From Leisingera sp. JC1 (GTDB lineage Bacteria; Pseudomonadota; Alphaproteobacteria; Rhodobacterales; Rhodobacteraceae), in NCBI RefSeq assembly GCF_001679925.1, contig NZ_LYUZ01000088.1, positions 1 to 59,787 on the forward strand: a stretch of 59,787 bases of DNA. Direction: 5' to 3'. The translations under genes were made by a program, and so were the position numbers. Shown here in pieces: positions 24,107 through 32,204 of this stretch (within the stretch, counting starts at the first letter, position 1; every line of letters starts with the position of its first letter). The notes under the pieces are model-generated. The model made no database searches, was not told the DNA's origin, and saw only the letters and a program-made list of their open reading frames with translations.

Positions 24107-26398
24107 TCAGGACCCGCTGTCCATCCGCATCAGCACCTGCACCTCACCCTTGACTGCCTCAGGCCAGCGCAGATTGACGTTGTCATTGTTCGCCCCCTGC
24201 GAAACCTCTGCATAGGGGGTGATGTAGCGGGTGCTGTTGCCGCTGGATTGCAACGCCCCCAGCGGCACCACGCTGTCGACAAACCGCGCGTGCCCCTGGA
24301 ACGGCAGCTCACCGCCGGCGGCAACGGTCCAGGTGGAGGCGGCCGAGGCCTGATCATGCACCCGCCGCAGCGGGTTTGCCGACTGGATCAGAACGTTGTG
24401 GTACATGTTGCCGCTGAAATCGACGTGTTTGGAGCGGCTGAAATCCAGATCGGCAAAGCTGGTATCGACCCTTTCCGCGCGGTCGATGGTGCCATTGAGG
24501 GAGCGGAACTTGTTGCCGGTCACAGAGACGCCATTCAGGAAATTACCACTGCCGTAGGGCTTGATGACAATGTAGCTGAACCAGGGCGCCACATCGCCGG
24601 ACAGGAACACATTGGCGGTGATGGACAAGGCGCTGAAAGAGAAACCGCCGTCAAAATCCGGCGTTGTGTCGCGCTCGTTGGTCCATTCGATGAAACAGTT
24701 GTCGATGTAATTATCCGACACGGTGGAGGTGCAGTTGTTGAAGGTCAGCACCAGCCCGGCGGTGCGCACCCCGTTTGCAACAGCGTCGCCCTGAAAGAAG
24801 TGGTTGCCGGCCACCGTGTTGTAGCTGCCGCCCAGCACCGCGAAATGGCGGAACCGCGTGGCGCGGTTGCCGCGCAGCTTGGCGTCATTGCCATTGACGT
24901 TGAGGCCGATGCTGACGCGGTCCGGCACATCCAGCGCGTCCTCATTCGACAGGAACTGGCAATTGTCGATCAGAACGCCCTGGCAGCCGGTGCCGATGGA
25001 GGTGATGCCGCGGTCCTTGGGGCGGGAGATGAAACAGCTGTCAAAAGTATTCACCGAACCCGACGGCGCCAGCCGCACAGCGCTGCAGCGGCCGTTGCAC
25101 TGGAACTCGATATCCTGAAGCCCGAACTTGCTGAGCGCGCTGAAGCCGCTGAAATCCACCAGGTACTTGAAGTTGCGGAAGGTGAAGGTCTGGGTGCCCT
25201 CGGCATCATAGAGCGGGGCGCTGAGGGTCAGCTCCCCCGCGCCGGTGTTCTTGGACCTGACATAGACCTCGCGCCCCACGCCCGCGCCTTCGACCAGGGA
25301 GCCGACGGCGATATTGGCGATATTCGCGACATTGGTCAGTTTCTTGGCATCCGAGGCGCTGTAGCTGGCCTGCGACGTGACCACCTGCGTGTCCCAGGCG
25401 GCGCTGTCCGCGGCCTCGATCTGGCCATTGCGGATGATGCGGCGGGTGGCATAGGTGGTCTTGTTGGGCACTGCCGCCGCCATATCGATGGGGGCGCTGA
25501 CGGTGATCTTGCGGCCCATCAGGTCCAGCGATTCATGGTCGGAGTTGTTCAGCAGTGCCTGGAAAGCTTTCCTGAAACCCAGCCCCTCATCCCCGAAGGC
25601 CGCGGCGTAGGAGGGGAAATCAAAGTTCCGGGTCAGCAGCAGCATGGCGCTGTCCGGCATCCCGACCGTGCCCTCGAACACCGCCTGGTGGTTCAGCGAC
25701 ACGGTGCTGGCCAGATAGAACTCCCCCGCAGGCACCAGAATGCGGCGGCCGTCGGCGGCAGCGTCGGCGGCCTCAAACGCTGCGGTGCAGTCAAAACTGC
25801 CGTTGCCCACTGCGCCATAATCGGTGACGTCCACCACGCTCAGCATATCGCGCAGGAAGGCGCTGGTGATGTCGGTGATCTCAATGTCATCAATCCGCAC
25901 CACGCCGCCGTTGGGGCCGGTGAGGTCGAGGCCGAAATGGCCGTAAGCCGCATCGCGGCCCCAGGGCATGTCCACGCCGCCGCGGCTGCCGCTGCCGACG
26001 ATGCCGGTCACCTCCACCACCTGGCCATAGGTGCTGAGCGACGCCTGCGGCGCAAATTCAGTGACGCCGCTGATGTGGCTGCCGCCTGCCGCCGCCGCCC
26101 AGCCCGCAACCCGGACCGAAGGCAGCGCGCCGCTCATGGCCTTGATTCGGATCCTGATCTGCAGATAACAGCCCGGCTCCAGCGGTGTCTGGCCCATGAA
26201 GCGCAGCTTCTGGGTGTTCCCGGTCTTCTGCATTTCCAGGCAGCCGCCGAAATCGCCATCCGCCGCCACAAAGACCGCATTGGCAGCGCCGTCATAGGTG
26301 TCAGACCCCGGTGTGCCGTCGCCGCTGGACCAGACATTGAGACCTTCCGCAAAGGCGGGGGGCATCAGCTGCAGACCGTCGGTGATTGCCTTGTTCAT
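24107..26398 (-). CDS. large pectate-lyase-superfamily (right-handed beta-helix) protein
   Basis: A 763-residue protein. An N-terminal jelly-roll-like region (about 1-180) precedes a Pectate_lyase_3-type start (VVDVTDYGAVGNGSFDCTAA, about 190-210) and a long right-handed beta-helix with repeating N-rich turns (LRGNRATRF, VAGNHFFQG, VSDNYID, VTGNKFRS). It ends with a small C-terminal domain. There is no signal peptide (MNKAITDGLQLMPPA), so export, if any, uses another route; tail-spike-like or cell-surface polysaccharide roles are possible. The gene is single and its GC content looks like its neighbours. Confidence 0.82.
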   Translation of the reverse strand: MNKAITDGLQLMPPAFAEGLNVWSSGDGTPGSDTYDGAANAVFVAADGDFGGCLEMQKTGNTQKLRFMGQTPLEPGCYLQIRIRIKAMSGALPSVRVAGWAAAAGGSHISGVTEFAPQASLSTYGQVVEVTGIVGSGSRGGVDMPWGRDAAYGHFGLDLTGPNGGVVRIDDIEITDITSAFLRDMLSVVDVTDYGAVGNGSFDCTAAFEAADAAADGRRILVPAGEFYLASTVSLNHQAVFEGTVGMPDSAMLLLTRNFDFPSYAAAFGDEGLGFRKAFQALLNNSDHESLDLMGRKITVSAPIDMAAAVPNKTTYATRRIIRNGQIEAADSAAWDTQVVTSQASYSASDAKKLTNVANIANIAVGSLVEGAGVGREVYVRSKNTGAGELTLSAPLYDAEGTQTFTFRNFKYLVDFSGFSALSKFGLQDIEFQCNGRCSAVRLAPSGSVNTFDSCFISRPKDRGITSIGTGCQGVLIDNCQFLSNEDALDVPDRVSIGLNVNGNDAKLRGNRATRFRHFAVLGGSYNTVAGNHFFQGDAVANGVRTAGLVLTFNNCTSTVSDNYIDNCFIEWTNERDTTPDFDGGFSFSALSITANVFLSGDVAPWFSYIVIKPYGSGNFLNGVSVTGNKFRSLNGTIDRAERVDTSFADLDFSRSKHVDFSGNMYHNVLIQSANPLRRVHDQASAASTWTVAAGGELPFQGHARFVDSVVPLGALQSSGNSTRYITPYAEVSQGANNDNVNLRWPEAVKGEVQVLMRMDSGS

Positions 26399-26495
26399 GG
26401 AAGCTTCCTTTCCTGCTGCGCATCTCGCGTTCGGGGAAAAGGAAGTACAGAAAGGGCATTAAATTCCGCCCAGCAGTGCGTACGCTGCCCTGGGT

Positions 26496-26897
26496 TCAGA
26501 CGCTGTCAGCCTGCCCTTTCAGAAGGTGTACAGCATTGATTTTCCAGCCGCTTTCCAGATTAACCATTTGGTAATCCAACAGGTGCACGGCGCCGCTTTG
26601 ATCAGTGATCATGACCCGCTGCCACAGGCTGCCGGCCACTTCGCGCAGATCCAGATAGCGCACCTCAGCCGGGCGCCAGACCATCGGATAGCCTTGCTGC
26701 ACCATTTCGCCAAACCGCTCGGGCGTGCCGAAAATCCGCCGGATATTCGGGGAGGCGTAGGTGAACGCCGTCTCAGCATCATTGTTCAGGAAGGCCTCAA
26801 ACTGAGAGCCGATCACGGCAGTGACCGGCTCTCTTTGCGCTATGGCCGGAAAGGTCAGAAGAAAAACACTTACCCCCGCAAACAGAACACTGCGCAT
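26496..26897 (-). CDS. DUF4864-family exported protein
   Basis: A 133-residue protein with a signal peptide (about 1-20, cut after AIA) and a SnoaL/NTF2-like cone fold. Visible family features are IGSQFEAFLNNDAETAFTYASP near residue 30, the FGTPERFGEMVQQGYPMVWRP stretch (key parts FGTPE and YPMV) and a C-terminal LESGWKINAVHLL strand. Such domains are conserved in alphaproteobacteria but have no known activity. The gap to the beta-helix gene downstream is about 100 bp. Confidence 0.82.
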   Translation of the reverse strand: MRSVLFAGVSVFLLTFPAIAQREPVTAVIGSQFEAFLNNDAETAFTYASPNIRRIFGTPERFGEMVQQGYPMVWRPAEVRYLDLREVAGSLWQRVMITDQSGAVHLLDYQMVNLESGWKINAVHLLKGQADSV

Positions 26898-27027
26898 CTG
26901 TCCCTCCCGGTCCGTTGCTTAATGTTAGGACAGAGTGACGCTGCGTCAAAATATTTTTTGCGGTTTGGTAATTTTGTTGCCCGGCGCAGCGCCGCAGCCT
27001 GATGTGATCAGCAAGGCTGAAAACGAA

Positions 27028-27053
27028 GAAGGGCGCGGAAGACCGCGCCCTTC
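27028..27053 (-). terminator. terminator of lysK
   Basis: An 11-bp perfect stem (GAAGGGCGCGG / CCGCGCCCTTC) with a 4-nt loop lies 23 bp past the lysK stop. The minus strand continues TTCGTTTTC, an imperfect T-tract. Confidence 0.65.
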
Positions 27054-27075
27054 AATTGCGGAAACTTGTTCAGGC

Positions 27076-28719
27076 TCAGGCCAGCTCGCCCGCCAATGCC
27101 TTCTCGATCAGCGCGATGGTGTCCTCGACACCGTAAAGCGCGATGAAACCGCCGAAACGCGGGCCCTGGGAGGCGCCCAGCAGCACTTCGTAGATCGCCG
27201 AGAACCAGGCACGCAGCGGTTCAAACCCGTGGATCTTGCCGATGGCAAAGACCACCGACTGCAGGAATTCCTCATCCGCGAAGTTGGCCTCGGGCAGCGG
27301 GTCGTCGTTGCCTGCGATCTCGTTCTTCTTGGCAATCGCAGCCAGTGCGGCCTCCGGTGATTTCAGCGCGTCTGCCAGATCGCTGAGTGCTGCGCGCTCC
27401 TGATCGGTGGGCAGGCGGAATTCCTTGGCCGGCTTCACGAAGTCGTTGAAATAGGCGACCGCAAAGCCCGCCGCCTGGTCCATGCCCGGATGGGTGTCGG
27501 GGGTGGCGTTGGGGGCGTATTTGTTGATGAAGCCCCACATGGTTGCCTTGTCCTCGGCGCTGGAGGCAGAGGCCAGGTTCAGCAGCATCGAGAACGGCAC
27601 CACCATGTCGGACTGCGGAACGTCGCCGCCGTGGATATGCCACACCGGGTTGTTCAGCTGAGCCTTCAGGTCCTGTGTGTGGTAGGCGCGCAGCTGCTGG
27701 TGGTATTCGTCCACCGCCTTGGGGATCACGTCGAAATGCATCCGCTTGGCGGTCTTGGGCTTCTGGTACATGAAATACGCCAGGCTCTCGGTCGAGGCGT
27801 AGGTCAGCCATTCGTCGATCGAGATGCCGTTGCCGGAGGATTTGGAGATCTTCTGGCCGTTGGCATCCAGGAACAGCTCATAGGTGAAATGCTCCGGCGC
27901 GCGCTGGCCCAGCACCCGGCAGATGCCGTCGTAGATCGGCGTGTTGGTGGAATGGTCCTTGCCGTACATCTCGAAATCGACTTCCAGCGCGGCCCAGCGG
28001 GCGCCAAAGTCCGGCTTCCACTGCAGCTTCACATTGCCGCCGGTGACCGGCAGGGTCCATTCCTTGCCGTCCTCGTCGTCGAAGGTGATGGTGTAGTTTT
28101 CCGCGTCCACATTCTTCATCGGCACATAGAGGACACGGCCGGTGTCCGGGTGGATCGGCAGGAAGATCGAATAGGTCTGGCGGCGCTCCTCACGCAGGGA
28201 CTTCAGCATGATCGCCATGATGTCGTCGTATTTCTCGACGGCGCGCTTCAGGATCTCGTCGAACTGGCCGGAGCCATAGAATTCGGTGGCCGAGTAGAAC
28301 TCATATTCGAACCCGAAGGTATCGAGGAACCGGCGCAGCATGGCGTTGTTGTGGTGGCCAAAGCTCTCATGCGTGCCGAACGGGTCCGGCACCGAGGTGA
28401 GCGGCTTTTGCAGGTGCTCTGCCAGCGCCTCCTGGTTGGGGACGTTGCCGGGCACCTTGCGCATGCCGTCCAGATCGTCGGAGAAGCAGATCAGCTTGGC
28501 CGGGATATCCGAGATGGTCTCGAACGCCTTCTTGATCATGGTGGTGCGGGCGACCTCGCCGAAGGTGCCGATATGCGGCAGGCCGGAGGGGCCATAGCCG
28601 GTTTCGAACAGCACATAGCCCTTTTCCGGCGCGCCCTTGGCATAACGTTTGAGAACCCGGCGGGCTTCTTCAAACGGCCAGGCTTTGCTCTTCAGAGCTT
28701 CTTCGCGCACATCAGACAT
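27076..28719 (-). CDS. lysK: lysyl-tRNA synthetase, class I
   Basis: A 547-residue class I lysyl-tRNA synthetase. The HIGH-like motif is PHIGT (about 49-53, in [14 protein letters not shown]) and the KMSKS-like motif is KISKSSGN (about residue 290). Most bacteria use the unrelated class II LysS; the archaeal-type class I enzyme is found in alphaproteobacteria, spirochaetes and a few others, so it supports the taxonomic placement. It charges tRNA-Lys in the cytoplasm. The gene is single, with a terminator downstream and 250 bp of non-coding DNA upstream. Confidence 0.97.
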   Translation of the reverse strand: MSDVREEALKSKAWPFEEARRVLKRYAKGAPEKGYVLFETGYGPSGLPHIGTFGEVARTTMIKKAFETISDIPAKLICFSDDLDGMRKVPGNVPNQEALAEHLQKPLTSVPDPFGTHESFGHHNNAMLRRFLDTFGFEYEFYSATEFYGSGQFDEILKRAVEKYDDIMAIMLKSLREERRQTYSIFLPIHPDTGRVLYVPMKNVDAENYTITFDDEDGKEWTLPVTGGNVKLQWKPDFGARWAALEVDFEMYGKDHSTNTPIYDGICRVLGQRAPEHFTYELFLDANGQKISKSSGNGISIDEWLTYASTESLAYFMYQKPKTAKRMHFDVIPKAVDEYHQQLRAYHTQDLKAQLNNPVWHIHGGDVPQSDMVVPFSMLLNLASASSAEDKATMWGFINKYAPNATPDTHPGMDQAAGFAVAYFNDFVKPAKEFRLPTDQERAALSDLADALKSPEAALAAIAKKNEIAGNDDPLPEANFADEEFLQSVVFAIGKIHGFEPLRAWFSAIYEVLLGASQGPRFGGFIALYGVEDTIALIEKALAGELA

Positions 28720-28970
28720 TTGTGTTCTCCATCGGCGGCAGTTCTGTCAGCTATCGGGGTGCCGCGTGATCATCCCGGATGCCCCATGCATCCGGCCCTT
28801 CCCTCTATTGTGCCTGTGCAGCATGAGTCAATAATGGCAGCCCCGCGCGGCGGCGAATGGGGCTGCGGGTGGTGCAAAAAATGCCGCGGCGGCGCGGTCT
28901 GCCGTTGAACCCGGCTGCGGGCATACCTATCCTGATTGCATCGCATTTTTTCCAGACAAGGAATTCGTCC

Positions 28971-29393
28971 ATGACAGAGCAAACCCCGCACCCGATGTCC
29001 CCGCAGGACTGCCTGGTGGCGCTGATGGTGGCGGTGTCTGCCTCGGACGAGAACATCCGCACCGCCGAGCTGGTCAAGATCCAGTCGGCAGTGAACATGC
29101 TGCCGGTGTTTGCCGACTATGACATCGACCGGGTGAGCCGCATTTCCCGCACCGTGTTCGACCTGTTTGAGCAGGAGGACGGTCTGGAGGCGCTGTTCGG
29201 CCTCATTCGCGGCGATCTGCCGGAGCGGCTGTTTGAGACAGCCTATGCGCTGTCCTGCGATGTGGCGGCGGCCGACGGGGTGCTGGGCGAGACCGAATTG
29301 GAGTTCCTGGCAGAGGTCCGTTACGAGCTGAACATCGACAGGCTGCACGCCGCCGCAATCGAGCGCGGCGCACGGGCGCGGCACATGGTCTAA
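28971..29393 (+). CDS. TerB-like tellurite-resistance-family protein
   Basis: A 140-residue all-helical protein. Two related halves each carry an acidic loop: VAVSASDENIRTAELVKI (about 20-37) and CDVAAADGVLGETELEFL (about 98-115). These match the metal-binding acidic loops of the TerB fold. Members are cytoplasmic and linked to stress or surveillance systems, but no other ter gene is here. The start ATG at 28971 was chosen because the upstream in-frame part is not family-like. Confidence 0.83.
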   Translation: MTEQTPHPMSPQDCLVALMVAVSASDENIRTAELVKIQSAVNMLPVFADYDIDRVSRISRTVFDLFEQEDGLEALFGLIRGDLPERLFETAYALSCDVAAADGVLGETELEFLAEVRYELNIDRLHAAAIERGARARHMV

Positions 29394-29515
29394 CGCCAGA
29401 AGTTGTCGCAGCTTCCCTTGCTGCCCGCGCATGGCGGGGTTGCACAACGCAGGCTTGCAGAAAATTTGACCGACTCCCATTTCGCGCTAGTTCGATGCGA
29501 AGTGGGAATCGGTTC

Positions 29516-29923
29516 ATGGTCAGGTGGCAAAGAGATATTGGTGAAATCCGCAGGCTTCTGCTTGAGATTGAGGGCGGCAGAGAGGCGTTCTGCGCCCTGC
29601 CGCGCTCTTCTGCCGAAGCAATGATGCTGCCCGCGGAGGAGTGCCTGCCCGACGCCGAGGCCCGCAAGCTGTCCTATCACCTGAGCCTCTTGGAAAGCGC
29701 CGGGCTGGCGCAGTTCAGCCGGCTGTCGAACGGCAACTGGCATGTGCGCGGCCTGACCTGGAGCGGCCACGAACTGCTGGACAATATCCGCCGCGAGGAC
29801 ATCTGGACCGCGGTCCAGGCGCTCCACCGGCAGATGGGCGGCTTCAGCATGGAGATCCTCAGCGATCTGGCCAGGGACATGATGCGCAGTGAGGCCGGCG
29901 TGCTGGAAACTTCCGGCACCTGA
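29516..29923 (+). CDS. DUF2513-family protein
   Basis: A 135-residue protein resembling DUF2513, a winged-helix-like family. It opens WQRDIGEIRRLLLEIE, has LSYHLSLLESAGLAQF (about 61-76) and the diagnostic LTWSGHELLDNIRREDIWTAV. These proteins occur in chromosomes and mobile elements and are thought to bind DNA, without proof. The start at 29516 keeps the conserved opening; an ATG seven codons upstream is equally open. Confidence 0.8.
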   Translation: MVRWQRDIGEIRRLLLEIEGGREAFCALPRSSAEAMMLPAEECLPDAEARKLSYHLSLLESAGLAQFSRLSNGNWHVRGLTWSGHELLDNIRREDIWTAVQALHRQMGGFSMEILSDLARDMMRSEAGVLETSGT

Positions 29924-29941
29924 GCAGTGCTTCCGGGGACC

Positions 29942-29968
29942 CGGCCGGCGCACACCCCGCGCCGGCCG
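29942..29968. terminator. bidirectional hairpin between convergent genes
   Basis: A 10-bp perfect stem (CGGCCGGCGC / GCGCCGGCCG) with a 7-nt loop separates the DUF2513 gene and the convergent cysteine synthase-like gene. On the plus strand it is followed by TACTTCTTTC, a poor T-tract. Confidence 0.55.
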
Positions 29969-29979
29969 TACTTCTTTCA

Positions 29980-30891
29980 TCACTGGTACAGAGCAGAGTT
30001 CAGGTAGCGCAGGCCGGTGTCGATCACCACGGTGACCACCCGCTTGCCTGGCCCCAGTTCGCGCGCCCGCTGCAGCGCCGCCCAGATATTGGCGCCGGAG
30101 GTGATACCGCCCAGCAAGCCTTCCTGCTGCGCCAGCATGCGAGCCGCGGCAAAGGCGTCCTCGTCCCGGACCGGCACCACCTCATCAATCAGGTCGCGGC
30201 GTAGGATTTTCGGCAGGAAGGACAGCCCGATCCCCTCCAGCTGGTGGGTGCCGCTGGTGTCGCCGCCCGACAGGTTGCGCACGTGGTAGGGCTCGATGGC
30301 GATGATGCGGGTTGCCGGGTTCACCTCCTTCAGCACCTCGGCATTGCCGGAGATGCAGCCGCCGCCGCCGGTGGCCGTGACAAACTCATCCACCGCCCCG
30401 TCCAGCTGCGACAGGATCTCCCGCGCCATACCGTGATAGCCGCGCTTGTTGTCCATGTTGTTGACCTGATCGGTCCAGAACACATCCGGCTCCGCCGCCA
30501 GTTCTCTGGCCCGCGCGATGGTGCGGTCGATCACGCCGGCGGTCAGGATGCCGCCCTCGGCGTGGATGATCTCCACCTCGGCGCCATAGGCGCGCATGGT
30601 CTGCAGCTTTTCCTCCGAGAACGCATTGGAAGAGACGAAATGCGCCTGGTAGCCGCGGGTGGCGCAGACCATCGCCAGCGAGCTGCCGGTGCTGCCGCCG
30701 GTGTATTCCACCACCCTGCCGCCGGGTTCCAGATCGCCGCGCCGCTCCGCCCCTTCGATCATCGACAGCGCCATCCGGTCCTTCATGCTGCCGGTCGGGT
30801 TGGCGCCCTCCCATTTCACCCAGACCTCGGCCATGTCCGGGGTGGTCAGATGCTTCAATTGAACAAGCGGCGTGTTTCCGATGGCGTTCAT
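29980..30891 (-). CDS. PLP-dependent cysteine synthase-family protein
   Basis: A 303-residue fold-type II PLP enzyme. The Schiff-base lysine is Lys37 in NPTGSMKDRMAL, the substrate loop TGGSTGSSLAM and the phosphate-binding Gly-rich loop ATGGGGCISGNAEVL follow, with the PLP-ring serine-type site near GGITSGANI. This clade of short CysK-like proteins may make cysteine from O-acetylserine or cleave a related thiol. The start at 30891 matches the family opening MNAIGNTPLV. It diverges from an HxlR regulator gene whose putative operators lie in the shared upstream region. Confidence 0.88.
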   Translation of the reverse strand: MNAIGNTPLVQLKHLTTPDMAEVWVKWEGANPTGSMKDRMALSMIEGAERRGDLEPGGRVVEYTGGSTGSSLAMVCATRGYQAHFVSSNAFSEEKLQTMRAYGAEVEIIHAEGGILTAGVIDRTIARARELAAEPDVFWTDQVNNMDNKRGYHGMAREILSQLDGAVDEFVTATGGGGCISGNAEVLKEVNPATRIIAIEPYHVRNLSGGDTSGTHQLEGIGLSFLPKILRRDLIDEVVPVRDEDAFAAARMLAQQEGLLGGITSGANIWAALQRARELGPGKRVVTVVIDTGLRYLNSALYQ

Positions 30892-30920
30892 GCGGCGGGT
30901 CTCCCTTGCTGCGCGACTCA

Positions 30921-30935
30921 CTTTCAAAATTAAAG
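30921..30935. promoter_or_regulatory. HxlR operator candidate 1
   Basis: CTTTCAAAATTAAAG, within a CACTTT/AAAGTG inverted repeat (30919-30937), lies 29 bp upstream of the cysteine synthase-like start. The pattern CTTTCAnnnTnAAAG recurs at 30953-30967, centred 32 bp away, about three helical turns. Confidence 0.55.
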
Positions 30936-30952
30936 TGACTATGCGCCAGTGG

Positions 30953-30967
30953 CTTTCATTTTAAAAG
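30953..30967. promoter_or_regulatory. HxlR operator candidate 2
   Basis: CTTTCATTTTAAAAG shares the CTTTCAnnnTnAAAG pattern with the site at 30921-30935. It lies about 40 bp before the regulator start, where occupancy would also repress the regulator itself. Confidence 0.55.
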
Positions 30968-31008
30968 TCTCTTAGTGTTAGAGGGCTAATACCCTTAGGA
31001 GACGCGCC

Positions 31009-31398
31009 GTGACCCAGCCGCAGACAAAGTACCGCTCGCGCTGTTCGATTGCCCGCACGCTGGATGTGCTGGGGGACAAGTGGACGCTGCTGGTGGTGCG
31101 CGACCTGATGTGGCACGGCAAGCATACGTTTCAGGAGCTGCAGGCGAGCGAGGAGCATATCGCCGCCAACCTGCTGTCAGAGCGGCTGAAGCGGCTGATG
31201 GCGCTGGGGCTGGTGGCGCGGGAGGCGTATCAGGACCGGCCGGTGCGCTACCGCTATGCGCTGACGGAGGAGGGCCGCAGCCTGGAGGCGCTGCTGCTGC
31301 AGATCATGGGCTGGGGCCACGCGCATCTGGGCGGCGGGCTGTACGACCCGCAGGCCGGGCGCACAGTGGCGGACGCTACCCCCGATGGGCCTCTATGA
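31009..31398 (+). CDS. HxlR-family transcriptional regulator
   Basis: A 129-residue winged-helix regulator of the HxlR/MarR-like type. It has the typical opening CSIARTLDVLGDKWTLLVVRDL with Cys12, a position where redox-active cysteines occur in some members, and the recognition segment HIAANLLSERLKRLMALGLV. It starts with GTG (31009) eight bases after AGGAG. It is divergent from a cysteine synthase-like gene, so a thiol or electrophile signal is plausible. Its last 23 bp overlap the 3' end of the convergent acetyltransferase gene. Confidence 0.92.
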   Translation: MTQPQTKYRSRCSIARTLDVLGDKWTLLVVRDLMWHGKHTFQELQASEEHIAANLLSERLKRLMALGLVAREAYQDRPVRYRYALTEEGRSLEALLLQIMGWGHAHLGGGLYDPQAGRTVADATPDGPL

Positions 31399-32095
31399 GC
31401 TTGCTTAGGCTCTGTTTCTGCTGCCCGTCGGCGTTGAAATTGCCGGGGTCGAGCCATTCGGCATAAGCCGCCTCCAGCCGCGGCCATTCACTGTCCAGCA
31501 CCGCATACCAGGCGGTGTCGCGGTTGCGGCCCTTGTAGACGACGGCCTGGCGGAACAGCCCCTCGTAATTGAAGCCCAGCCGCTCCGCCGCCCGGCAGGA
31601 GGGCGCGTTCAGGGCGTCGCATTTCCATTCATAGCGGCGGTAGCCCAGGTCATTGAACACCCGCGCCATCATCAGGAACATCGCCTCTGTCGCGGCGGGG
31701 GTGCGCTGCAGGGCGGGGGCATAGGTGATGCCGCCGACCTCGATCACGCCATGTTCGGGTTTGATCCGCATGTAGCTGGCGACACCTTCGGCCCGGCCGC
31801 TGGCACCGTTGACGATGGCGAAATAGGGCTGGGCATCAACGCCGCTGGCGCCCTGGATCCAGGTCCGCAGCCCGGCTTCCGTGCCAAACGGCCCCCAGGG
31901 GATATAGGTCCAGATCGCGCCGCTGGGATCCTGGCTGAAGGCGGCAAACAGATCCGCGGTATGGCGTGCGGCGTCCAGCGGCTCCACCCGGCAATAGCGG
32001 CCTGCCAGGCCGTCGTGGCCGGGCAGGCGCGCGCCCTGCCAGTCCGGCAGAGCGGCACCGATGGGCTGTCCGTGGTCATTGATACGCTCGGTCAT
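31376..32095 (-). CDS. GNAT N-acetyltransferase (RimJ/RimL-like)
   Basis: A 239-residue GNAT-fold acetyltransferase. The central strand VIEVGGITYAPALQRTPAATEAMFLM carries a degenerate acetyl-CoA-binding motif A (only its key residues are listed), and the C-terminal YEWKCDALNAPSCRAAERLGFNYEGLF stretch is the classic RimJ/RimL motif B (key residues NAPSCRAAERLGF). The substrate may be a protein N-terminus or a small amine; nothing here decides. Its 3' end runs 23 bp into the convergent HxlR gene, so the two transcripts overlap. Confidence 0.88.
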   Translation of the reverse strand: MTERINDHGQPIGAALPDWQGARLPGHDGLAGRYCRVEPLDAARHTADLFAAFSQDPSGAIWTYIPWGPFGTEAGLRTWIQGASGVDAQPYFAIVNGASGRAEGVASYMRIKPEHGVIEVGGITYAPALQRTPAATEAMFLMMARVFNDLGYRRYEWKCDALNAPSCRAAERLGFNYEGLFRQAVVYKGRNRDTAWYAVLDSEWPRLEAAYAEWLDPGNFNADGQQKQSLSKLIEAHRG

Positions 32096-32204
32096 GGTCT
32101 GGTCCTTTGCACTCCGGGCAGGCAGATGCCGCCCGCCGGTCTGCCTGCAAACTGGCCCAGCGCAAACGTCCAGAAAGTGAAAACTTTCCCAGACCAGTCA
32201 GAGC

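Noticed and set aside
24065-26539. 824-codon plus-strand frame
   Set aside because: Antisense to the beta-helix protein, which has matching domain features.
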